Shown here piece by piece: positions 45,321 to 54,773 of a DNA stretch of 64,000 nucleotides. The notes under the pieces are model-generated. The model ran no database searches and was not told the DNA's origin. It was given only the letters and a program-made list of their open reading frames with translations. The stretch's first letter is position 1, and each line of letters begins with the position of its first letter. The stretch lies in contig CM066315.1 of assembly GCA_033807775.1 (NCBI GenBank), positions 60,892,320 to 60,956,319 on the forward strand, in the 5' to 3' direction. The DNA comes from Saussurea involucrata. Its lineage: Eukaryota; Streptophyta; Magnoliopsida; Asterales; Asteraceae. The position numbers and the translations under genes are program-made.

Positions 45321-46233
45321 TGTAACGTCCCAAAAATTACCAGGAAATTTAAACCCTTTTTTTTCTAAAATAACATCTCATTAATTAAACTCATTAAATC
45401 ATTCAAAACGTTTCGTTTGCAACTCAATAATAAATATTCTCTAGAAACAGTAAACAGCGGAATAAATGGTTTAAAAATGATAACCGTAAATCTTAATAAC
45501 AATCAGCTCTTCACGCGCGCCAGTGTGTACTCGTCACGCCTTGGAACCACTCGTACCTGAAACCACAATTTATTGGGAAAGGGTAAGCACGAAGCTTAGT
45601 GAATTCAACCACCATAATTAACACAGTTATTCCACACTACCCCTCAAACAGATAGTTGCATATAAACAAGCATACAAGTCTACGAACAAATCATAAACAT
45701 GCATACCTACACCATCCCACCCAAAAGGCATACGTCGGTCCCACCGACCATACGATAACCGTGCAAGCATTACCCGGTCCCATCTCCTTCACCGTCTCCG
45801 GCGGCAGCAGCAGTGCCGGCAGCATCAACGGTGGTCGGTGGTTCCTCTTCTCAACTCTCGCCGGCGACGAACACTCCCTCTCTCTCGGTTCTTCTTTCCG
45901 GCCGGTGACAACAAGAACAACCCAAACGAAAAGATGGAGCCGTAGGGTTTTGTGATTTCTTCTTCTTTTGTTTGTTCCTCACGGCAACAATACTCTCACA
46001 CCAAATGGGTCTCGACAAATCCTGCATGGGCCGAACCCATGAGGGGGGGGGGGGTTGGCTTTTGACGCAATTAGCCCCTCAGCTTGCAAGCCTCTCGCCA
46101 CTTAACCAAAAATTTCCGATACTTTGACGATTAGACCCAACTCGACTAACCCCGTTAACGGAAACCACAATAAATCAAACTTGAAAAAAAATAATTAATG
46201 CAAGAAATTACATACCGGGGTACGGGCTTTACA
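45321..46233 (-). repeat. Gypsy 3' LTR (short form)
   Basis: 913 bp. Positions 45321-45782 match 51904-52365, then 45783-46214 has no counterpart in the partner LTR, and the last 19 bp match again. On the minus strand the mismatched part is U3. A G-run lies at 46043-46053. The polypurine tract (minus aagtgggggagagt) abuts at 46234. Confidence 0.85.
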
Positions 46234-46250
46234 ACTCTCCCCCACTTGGA

Positions 46251-48176
46251 TTAGGCTTCGTCCTCGAAGTCTAGACCGGCGAATAACTCAGGATAGTTTT
46301 CGCGCATCTCCGCTTCGGGCTCCCACGTCCACTCTGAACCTTTCCGGTGCTGCCACTGAACCTTCAACAATCCAATGACCTTGTTGCGCAGGTTCTTCGT
46401 CTTTCTCTCAACGATAGCTATCGGTTTCTCCACGTAGTTGAGTCTTTCATCAATCTGGATGTCCTCAAGAGGAACCACGACAGACTCGTCTACTACACAC
46501 TTCCGTAGTTGAGAAACGTGGAAGGTGTTGTGGATTACACTCAACTCATCCGGTAACTCTAAACGGTAAGCTACCTTTCCCACTCGAGCAATGACCTTGT
46601 AGGGTCCAATGTAACGGGGCCCCAACTTTCCTCGTTTGCGAAACCGAATCACCCCTTTCCAGGGCGAAACCTTCAACAACACAAAGTCGCCCACCTGAAA
46701 CTCTAGATCCGATCGTCTCTTGTCGGCGTAACTCTTTTGCCGACTCTGTGCAGTAACTAGCCGCTCCCGAACCATTTGAATCATCTCAGTCGTCCTCAGT
46801 ACGATGTCGGTGCTCCCCAACACCCGCTGACCAACCTCGCCCCAACAAACGGGCGTCCTGCATTTCCTACCATACAACAACTCGTACGGCGGCATGCCAA
46901 TACTAGAGTGGTAGCTGTTGTTGTAGGAAAACTCCGCTAGAGGAAGGTACTGATCCCAGCTACCTCCAAAATCGATAACACAGGCTCGAAGCATATCTTC
47001 GAGGGTCTGAATAGTCCGCTCACTCTGCCCGTCCGTCTGCGGATGAAAAGTCGTGCTAAAGTGTAGCCGTGTACCCATCTCCGACTGAAACTTCTCCCAA
47101 AACCGGGAGGTAAAACGAGTATCCCTGTCGGAGACAATCGAAACTAGCACCCCGTGCCTGGCCACAATCTCTCGCACAAACACCTCTACAAGCTTCTCCG
47201 CCGATGAACTCTCCCTGATGGCCAAGAAGTGAGCGCTCTTAGTCAGACGATCCACAACTACCCAGATAGTATCATTCCCCCACTGAGTTTTGGGAAGCTT
47301 CGTGATGAAATCCATCGTAATCTGCTCCCACTTCCACATCGGAATCTCCAACGGCTGTAACTTTCCATGCGGTCGTTGATGCTCTGCTTTGACCTTTCGA
47401 CAGGTCAAACACACTTCAACACATTTGGCGACATCCCTCTTCATGCCGGGCCACCAATAATCTTCTCGTAGGTCTCTGTACATCTTAGTAGCTCCCGGAT
47501 GAATCGAAAACTTGGACTTGTGCGCCTCGTCCAACAGTATCTGTCGGTTCCCACCAGTGAAGGGAACCCAGACTCTACCGTACCGAGTCACTAAGCCTCG
47601 ACTATCACGGACAAAATTCAGGATTTCTCCCGAAACTCTCTCGCGTTTGGCATTCTCTTCCAGAATTGCCACTTCCTGGGCGCTACCTATTGATTCAAGA
47701 AGAGGTGCTACAACTGTCAATCGCTGACACAAACCCCTCAGTGGTTCGCCAACCGGACGTCGGCTAAGGGCGTCGGCGACCACATTTGTTTTACCGGGGT
47801 GGTAAAGTATCTCACAATCATAATCCTTGACCACATCGAGCCACCTTCTCTGACGCATATTCAGATTTTGCTGGTCCATCGGGTATTTGAGGCTCTTATG
47901 GTCAGTGTAGATCGTACACTTAACGCCATATAAATAATGCCTCCAGATCTTTAAGGCAAAAACCACTGCTCCCAACTCTAGGTCATGAGTCGGGTAGTTC
48001 GCCTCATGAGGCTTCAGCTGCCTCGAAGCGTAAGCTATAACCTTGCCGCGTTGCATAAGCACGGCACCCAGACCTTGGTGTGAAGCGTCACAGTACACCA
48101 CCAAGTCTTCCATGCCCTCGGGCAAGGTTAACACCGGAGCCTCGCACAATCGTCTGCGTAGCTCCTCAAAAGCCCT
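46251..48176 (-). pseudogene. Gypsy RNase H, integrase and chromodomain segment
   Basis: A 632-residue open frame (from 48149) that is the C-terminal part of the polyprotein; its ATG is internal. RNase H: D21 ([13 protein letters not shown]), E58 ([13 protein letters not shown]), D83 (YTDHKSL), D126 ([10 protein letters not shown]). Integrase: zinc-binding H210, H217, C247, C250; catalytic D280 (TMDFITKLP), D341 (VSDRDTRF), E377 (DGQSERTIQ), with 35 residues between the last two. C-terminal chromodomain about 570-625 ([13 protein letters not shown] ... [16 protein letters not shown]), thought to steer integration to marked chromatin. All catalytic residues are intact here. The frame is cut from RT by a TAG at about 48177-48179. 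Confidence 0.93.
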
Positions 48177-48422
48177 CTACTGCTCTTCTCCCCAGCTAAA
48201 AGCAGCAGACTTCTTCGTCAAACGGGTCATGGGCAACGCGATCTTGGAGAAATCTTGGATGAATCTCTGATAATACCCTGCCAACCCTAGAAAACTTCGT
48301 ACTTCGGTGGGAGTCTTCGGCACTTCCCACCGCATCACCGCTGAAATCTTGGCCGGATCAACCATAATACCGTTCTGATTCACGACATGTCCTAGGAATT
48401 GGACCTCTCGTAACCAGAATTC
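48177..48422 (-). pseudogene. Gypsy RT thumb / RNase H connection
   Basis: Same frame, between two stops. It contains [18 protein letters not shown] then [20 protein letters not shown] and [10 protein letters not shown], which are RT C-terminal landmarks. The upstream stop (TGA at about 48423-48425) replaces the expected Cys after FSK. The downstream stop is a TAG, probably from CAG, after GEEQ. Confidence 0.88.
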
Positions 48423-48670
48423 TCACTTGGAGAATTTAGCATAAAGCTTTTCTCGCCTCAGAACCTCTAAAACTTCCCGCAAATGCATCTCGTGCTCTTC
48501 TTTCGTCTTCGAATACACGAGAATATCGTCGATGAACACAATCACCGATCGATCCAACATTGGGCTACAAAACCTGTTCATAAGATCCATGAACGTTGCT
48601 GGTGCATTGGTGAGCCCGAAAGGCATCACCACAAACTCATAATGGCCATATCGTGTGCGAAAAGCCGTTT
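48423..48670 (-). pseudogene. Gypsy RT palm with FIDD
   Basis: Starts with [19 protein letters not shown] and holds the catalytic [12 protein letters not shown] box, where the two Asp bind metal. It is out of frame with the upstream PR-RT part because of a one-base indel in about 48670-48690. It ends at a TGA at 48423. Confidence 0.9.
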
Positions 48671-49584
48671 TCTCTGTATCTTCACCCTCACCCGCATCTG
48701 GTGATACCCCGACCTCAAATCAATCTTAGAGAACCACGAGGCTCCCTGAAGCTGGTCGAACAAGTCGTCAATCCTGGGCAGAGGATAACGATTCTTGACC
48801 GTAAGCTTATTCAACTCACGGTAGTCTATACACATTCGCTGAGACCCGTCCTTCTTCTTCACAAACAGAATCGGGGCTCCCCACGGTGAACAACTCGGTT
48901 TGATGAACTCCTTTTCAAGAAGCTCCTGCAATTGAGTGTACAACTCCTTCATCTCCGGTGGAGCAAGGCGGTAAGGTGCCTTGGCTACTGGAGCAGCACC
49001 TGGAACCAAATCGATACGAAACTCTACCTGTCGTTCGGGAGGTACCCCCGGTAGATCATCGGGAAATACATCAGCAAACTCCCGTACAACTGGCACGTTC
49101 TCCGCAGTCTTCGTCTCTTCCTCAACGCGCATATCTATCACATACGCTAGAAATCCCTGCCCACTATGCTGAAGGTATCTCCGAGCTCTCGTAGCTGAAC
49201 ATATCGCCGAAGTCCGTCTCGGCGAGTCTCCCTGAACCAACAGTTCTCCCCCACTTGGGGTTCGAACCCGCACTTGTTTGTGACGACAAACAATCTCCGC
49301 ATCGAACGTATCCATCCAATCCATGCCCACAATCACACAAAGCTCACTCATAGCAATCGGAATCAGATCGATGGGAAACCTCACACCCGAGATTTCCAAT
49401 GTGCATCCCCGATACACATCCGTAACCGTCAAGGTCCTATCATCGTCAACCTCGACTACCAGAGGACATCCTAACCGTCCTACCACTCGGCCCAAACTCT
49501 CGCTAAAAGTGCGAGACACAAATGAATGAGTAGCCCCACTATCAAACATTACAACCGCAGGCACTGAGTTAACTAGGAACGTAC
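48626..49584 (-). pseudogene. Gypsy protease and RT N-terminal part
   Basis: Begins at the probable splice acceptor (49584) with [20 protein letters not shown], where DSGA is the aspartic protease active site. RT follows: VPEFREF-like region ([15 protein letters not shown]), [50 protein letters not shown] and [15 protein letters not shown] with a catalytic Asp. After HQMRVR the frame is lost to a one-base shift. The Met at 49642 lies inside the intron and is not a real start. Confidence 0.88.
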
Positions 49585-49660
49585 CTAACATACAATTTAA
49601 CAACATATAAATACATGGCATAGAAAGGAAAGAATAAAACAAGAGGGTGATTAGATGTAC
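49585..49660 (-). other. Probable 76-nt intron between gag and protease
   Basis: Minus strand donor gacag|gtacat at 49661/49660 and acceptor tgtatgttag|gtacg at 49585/49584. It is U-rich before the acceptor. Removing it joins gag (ending PKVVTG) to protease (TFLVNS) in one frame and puts the Gly codon across the junction. Unspliced RNA reads on for a short tail and stops at 49569. Splicing is inferred, not observed. Confidence 0.65.
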
Positions 49661-50774
49661 CTGTCACCACTTTAGGCGTCGCCTGCGCCTCTTCCACCTT
49701 CAGCTGGTGGACTCTACCTCGGGCTGCCTCCGTCCCCGGCTGACCCGCTCGACCGTCGGTGATGCGCAGTGGGGCATTTGCAGGAGCCCTCTGTGCACCA
49801 CCCCCATCAGCTGCCCTCGCGTTCGGACAATTGGCCTTCACGTGGCCCGTATGCTTGCAGTTAAAGCAGACCATCAACGGCAATTTACAATCCCGGCTGA
49901 GATGACCAGACTGCCCACACTTGAAACATCCATCCGTCCACTTCCCACTAGCATTCCTGGGTTTAAACCCACCGCTCCTCGAACTCGCGCGCGAATCTGT
50001 GAACTTCGATTTCTTTGGCACCGTAGAGATTGGCGTCACCGTCTGTGCTGCCTTTCTCTTCTTTGCTTGGGTCTACAACTCCAGTTCCCTCCTCCGGGCC
50101 GCGTCCATCATCGCTGATAAAGAAGCATACTGCGCCGTGCTTACGAATTCCCTAATCTCGGTACGCAGCATGTCCTTGTACCGAGACATCTTCATATCCT
50201 CCGAGGCAGCATACTGGGGACAAAACAATGCCATCTCGGTGAACTTCTTATTCATCTCCTTCAACTCCTTAGCAATCCGCTCCATCTCCACCGGAGGCAC
50301 GTACTCGGCACGAAAACGAGTGACGAACTCCTCCCAAGTCAAGGTAGTGCGCTCGGCAAGCGTCAACGCCGTGGCACACCAATCCTTCGCCCCATCACAA
50401 AGTAAGTTCACTGCAAAGCGGACCTTCAGATTATCCGGGCAGCCACTGGTCAGAAAAGCGCACTCCATGTCGGATATCCAACGCATACTGACGATCGGAT
50501 TCGGGTCTCCCTTGAACTCAGGTGGAGAACAGGCAGAGAGATCCCGATACTGAAACTCTCGAGTACGGGGCTGTCCCCCAGCAGGCGGTGGAATCGCTGC
50601 AATCCGCTCCTCCATCAGAATCACCACCTCATCTCGGATGGCAGTGATAATCTCGGGGATCGCCTCCCCGATCGCATGTGCTACCTCAGCAGCAATCATC
50701 TCTCTAATATGCTCCTCAGTGATCCCCGCCTCAGCCCACGGCTCGGCCGTGTTGTTTCTTCTAGTGATGGCCAT
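49661..50774 (-). pseudogene. Gypsy gag with two CCHC knuckles, one stop
   Basis: Starts MAITRRNNTAEPW. A capsid-like retrotransposon gag domain covers SPPEFKGDPNPIVSMRWISD, the AVNLLCDGAKDWC region, LTWEEFVTRFRAEYVP and FTEMALFCPQYAASEDMK. A TAG at about 50071-50073 follows RRRELEL, and the same frame continues through a basic linker to CFKCGQSGHLSRDC (about 49925) and CFNCKHTGHVKANC (about 49870), the nucleic-acid-binding knuckles. Downstream it meets the putative intron at 49660. The ATG is supported by family position and by the non-coding leader upstream. Confidence 0.9.
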
Positions 50775-51903
50775 TCTAGGAAAAGAATTTACAATGAGTT
50801 ATTAGCACATAATAACTCATACTAACAACACTCACGCTCAACTCCTTGGATTCCTCGTGACTTCCCCGACTCGAGCATTGATCCTGTGCTTCCGGTAGTA
50901 GGAGCTCTACTACTACCATCCACACCTATCATCGCCCGTTCCAGGTTCCATCCCAAGGGGTCCAAGTAGTTTCTCGCCGAAACTATACACATATGCCGCA
51001 CCGGCGTACGTACTCACTCTTCCTAGCTCCCTAGGAATTCCATCCCAACCACTACCCTTGCTACAACCGAATCCCTACTAATCATAATGAGTGGCCTCGC
51101 GAATACCCGATCATATGCAGTGCGAAACAAATAGACATTCGAATACAAGATTCTATCCATACTAACAACACTCACGCTCAACTCCTTGGATTCCTCGTGA
51201 CTTCCCCGACTCGAGCATTGATCTTGTGCTTCCGGTAGTAGGAGCTCTACTACTACCATCCACACCTATCATCGCCCGTTCCAGGTTCCATCCCAAGGGG
51301 TCCAAGTAGTTTCTCGCCGAAACTATACACATATGCCGCACCGGCGTACGTACTCACTCTTCCTAGCTCCCTAGGAATTCCATCCCAACCACTACCCTTG
51401 CTACAACCGAATCCCTACTAATCATAACGAGTGGCCTCGCGAATACCCGATCATATGCAGTGCGAAACAAATAGACATTCGAATACAAGATTCTATCCTA
51501 GAACGGTTGGACTCAGATAAGAGCTGCGCAATAGAACTAAATCAAATATTCTAAGGCTATAAATTTCTTACTGCATACAACCTAGAGGGCATCCACTTAG
51601 TAACCTATCATAATTAGCATAAATTCCTAGTAGCAACCAGTACAGCATACATCATAGTGTCAACAACAGGCAATCTAGCATGCATACCCTATGATCTAGA
51701 AAGCAATACAACACTAGGTAATGTACCTTTCCCCTTTGGCTCCGGCTGACTGTACACACTGCGCCCTCGATCACCGTTCCTCAAACGGATTTTTCCTTCT
51801 TTTTATTTCCCAAAAACTTTAAAGAAAACTTTATAGCCGCAAACTTGAGATCAAACACACCGAAATGCGTTTGATTCACTCAAGCCGTGCTCTGATACCA
51901 TGT
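50775..51903 (-). other. Gypsy leader with a 340-bp tandem duplication
   Basis: Non-coding DNA between the primer site (51889-51900) and the gag start. It includes two direct 340-bp copies described below. No separate gene; the frame 51023-51265 minus lies inside the duplication and has no domain. Confidence 0.7.
50819..51498. repeat. 340-bp direct tandem duplication
   Basis: actaacaacactcacgctca starts at 50821 and again at 51161. The two copies agree almost completely; changes seen are gatcctgtgc/gatcttgtgc and cataatgag/cataacgag. Confidence 0.92.
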
Positions 51904-53638
51904 TGTAACGTCCCAAAAATTACCAGGAAATTTAAACCCTTTTTTTTCTAAAATAACATCTCATTAATTAAACTCATTAAATCATTCAAAACGTTTCGTT
52001 TGCAACTCAATAATAAATATTCTCTAGAAACAGTAAACAGCGGAATAAATGGTTTAAAAATGATAATCGTAAATCTTAATAACAATCAGCTCTTCACGCG
52101 CGCCAGTGTGTACTCGTCACGCCTTGGAACCACTCGTACCTGAAACCACAATTTATTGGGAAAGGGTAAGCACGAAGCTTAGTGAATTCAACCACCATAA
52201 TTAACACAGTTATTCCACACTACCCCTCAAACAGATAGTTGCATATAAACAAGCATACAAGTCTACGAACAAATCATAAACATGCATACCTACACCATCC
52301 CACCCAAAAGGCATACGTCGGTCCCACCGACCATACGATAACCGTGCAAGCATTACCCGGTCCCACCGAGTTTCTACGCCACCCGCGTATACAATTTCGG
52401 CCCCACCGAGTTCCTACGCCACCCGCGTATACCAACTTCGGCCCCACCGAGTTCCTACGCCACCCGCGTATACAAACTTCGGCCCCACCGAGTTCCTACG
52501 CCACCCGCGTATACAAACTTCGGCCCCACCGAGTTCCTACGCCACCCGCGTATACATGACAATAAAGGTCCCACTAGACACCCCACTGTCTAGTCCCACA
52601 TCACAATTAAATAAAGCTACCACACACGTGCTACCGTAATGTAAAAGTAACCGATATTAAAAATAGTGAGAGAACTCACCTCGTAAGCGCGCCTAGCTCA
52701 CAAACAATAATTCAAGCTCCACAAATCCAAGATCACTTCCCGACACCTAAACGAACGTTAAAACGTATCAACACGAGGCCCGGACCCTAAAACATGACGC
52801 ACGATTAAACTGTCGCTAAAACGACTTTTTGGCCTAGAAAACCAGGTCTGTTCGGGACCTGTTTCGACCTCCTTAAACCCAGAAAATCCTCAATTAAAAT
52901 TAACTACCCGCTAGGTCCGGGTCTTAGCTTTCCAGGGACGTATTACACGCGTCCTAACGATTTTTCTATAATTTAATATGGATTTTACAAAACTGGTTAA
53001 CTGCACAGCGAAAAACAGCACCTTTCATTACAAAACAGCAGTTTGACACTAGCTACGGTCCGAACTGGTTTTTCCGCAAAACATAAGAAACTTACTAGAC
53101 TCAGAATGGGAACTTTTGGCACTGGTTTCATCCCAATCCGACATTCCTAGCAGAAGTTATACTCGATACAAAACAGGGACAGACACTGCAGTTTTACATA
53201 AAATGATAACACGGTCTTTCGCTATGCGATTAACGGTTTTACGACTAGGATTAGCGGTTTAGGGTTACGGCCAGAGGTGGTTTTAGGGTTTAGGCCACGG
53301 CACCACCCACTGCCACTTCCGGCAGTGGGGACACGGCGGCGGCGGCGGCGTTGTCCGGCGGCACTCACACATACGCACACACGCACCACCCCACACCACC
53401 CTCACACCACCGTCTCTCACTCTCTTGGCTGTCCAAACCCGCACACACCCGAACGCGTACAACCACGACAGCCCCCGCACGGCCACCACAGTGGCGGCGT
53501 ACGGCGGTGGTTGCTTCGCCGGAAAAGAAAAGAAAAAGGAAAAGGAGATGAGGACATACCTTGCGACAAAACGACGACGTTCTCTAGCCCTCTCTCACTC
53601 TCGCCCTCCTTCCTCGACTCCGGGGTACGGGCTTTACA
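51904..53638 (-). repeat. Gypsy 5' LTR (long form)
   Basis: 1735 bp. It shares only the first 462 bp and last 19 bp with 45321-46233. The middle contains five 41-bp repeats (52361-52556), a tgagagaactcacctcgtaa segment and a GC-rich end with (GGC)n at 53334-53350. Next to the primer site at 51889-51900. Confidence 0.88.
52361..52556. repeat. 41-bp minisatellite in the gypsy 5' LTR (five units)
   Basis: Units of ccccaccgagttcctacgcc followed by acccgcgtatacaaacttcgg. The first has a few changes and the last is truncated. The array is absent from the other LTR. Confidence 0.9.
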
Positions 53639-54773
53639 TGTCTGATAGTTTGGATCAATATTTTGAATTGTCTCACGGTCATCTTATTCAAGTAACAATG
53701 TCTTATCCAACTATTTCCAACAACAAAGCAAAGATTACAGCTCTCGAAGCGAAATTGGAGACAAGTTCACAAGTCGTTGCCAAACTGATTCTTGAGAAAG
53801 CATGTCTTCAGTTAGATATGGACAATCTAACATCGAAAAGCAAGACTTATAAAGCGATGTGTGCCTTAAGGAACAACAATGATTGGCTCAAGCGTAGGAA
53901 TTCTGACCTTGAAAAGGGAGCAAGAAATGGTTCATTTTATTGTATGTATGCTGAAGCTTCAAAGAAAATATCTGAACTTGAACGAAAATTTACAGATTTT
54001 GAAGCAAAAGAAGAGAAGCTTATATCACTTAAAGAGAAAGAAAAGGCCGCTGAGGGTGAAAATCTTGATCTAAAGGAAAAGCTTTATGTCTTTGAAAAAG
54101 AAAGGAGCGATTTTTTAAATGAGCGGAAAGGTTTTGAAAGAAAGATTCTTGATCTGTCAAAGATGATTTTCGAGGAAAGAAAAGATGTTTGAGCTTAAAA
54201 ATGCTAAACTTTCAAAACAAATATTTGATTTTGAACAAGTTTTAGTGCTTGAACAAGATAATTTTGAGATCAATGAAAATCTTTTGAGAGTAAGAGGAGA
54301 GAGCTTGAAAAGAAAAATATTGCGATTTTCAAAGAAATATCTGATAAACGCAACACTATTGAAAAGGATTTTGAATGTGAAAGGAACATTTTCGAAACAA
54401 AAATTCATAAGCTTACACAAAAATAATCTGGGTTAGCAACCTAGATTTTGAAAACACAAATGGTAAAATTTGATCTACAAAATAGATTTGATTTAATTCT
54501 CGAAGAACGAAATGCTTTATCCGCTAAAGTCAAGAAACTTGAAGAAAGCAATTTTAAAGTTTTACAGTCTTCTTATGCTTTAAGTTCCACAAATAGTTCT
54601 TCAAAGAATTTTGTCAAATCAAATTAGTTTTCAAAAGATCATATTCGCCCTTCTAATCTTTTCTATAATTCTCGTGTTGATAATAAAGATAATCAAGTGT
54701 TTCGAAAAGTGATCCGGGAGGTTCCTCAAACGGTTGGAAAATCTAGAGAGGAAGTGGGTCAAAGGGCTCCATA
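53639..54773 (+). pseudogene. Coiled-coil gag-like ORF of the plus-strand element
   Basis: Open frame from the insertion site to 54192, then shifted continuations (54185-54436, and about 54461-54775). The N-part has SDSLDQYFELSHGHLIQVTM. The rest is Lys/Glu/Leu-rich heptad-like coiled coil (LKRRNSDLEKG, ISELERKFTDFEAKEEKLIS, LDLKEKLYVFEKERSDFLNE). Such coiled-coil regions occur in gag of some large plant copia elements. Two frameshifts and the gypsy insertion at its 5' side disable it. Confidence 0.65.

Larger units (their letters stand above)
45321..53638 (-). mobile_element. Tekay-like Ty3/gypsy chromovirus
   Basis: LTRs at 45321-46233 and 51904-53638 both begin TGTAACGTCCC and end CCGGGGTACGGGCTTTACA. 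Target duplication TGTCT at 45316-45320 and 53639-53643, primer binding site at 51889-51900. Minus-strand order: gag with two CCHC knuckles, protease, RT, RNase H, integrase, chromodomain. The C-terminal chromodomain and the layout fit the Tekay/Del chromovirus lineage. Three stops and one frameshift disable it. LTRs share their first 460 bp almost perfectly (one change seen) but are unrelated over most of the remainder. Confidence 0.92.

Noticed and set aside
46043..46053. G-run in the gypsy 3' LTR as a polypurine tract
   Set aside because: It is inside the LTR on the wrong strand; the proper tract abuts the LTR at 46234.
52239..52559. Plus-strand ORF with repeated proline-rich units
   Set aside because: It translates the 41-bp LTR minisatellite; unit length not divisible by three gives changing repeats, and it runs opposite to the element.
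53277..53645. Histidine- and threonine-rich ORFs at the end of the gypsy 5' LTR
   Set aside because: Low-complexity (CA)n and (GGC)n readings in an LTR; no family features.
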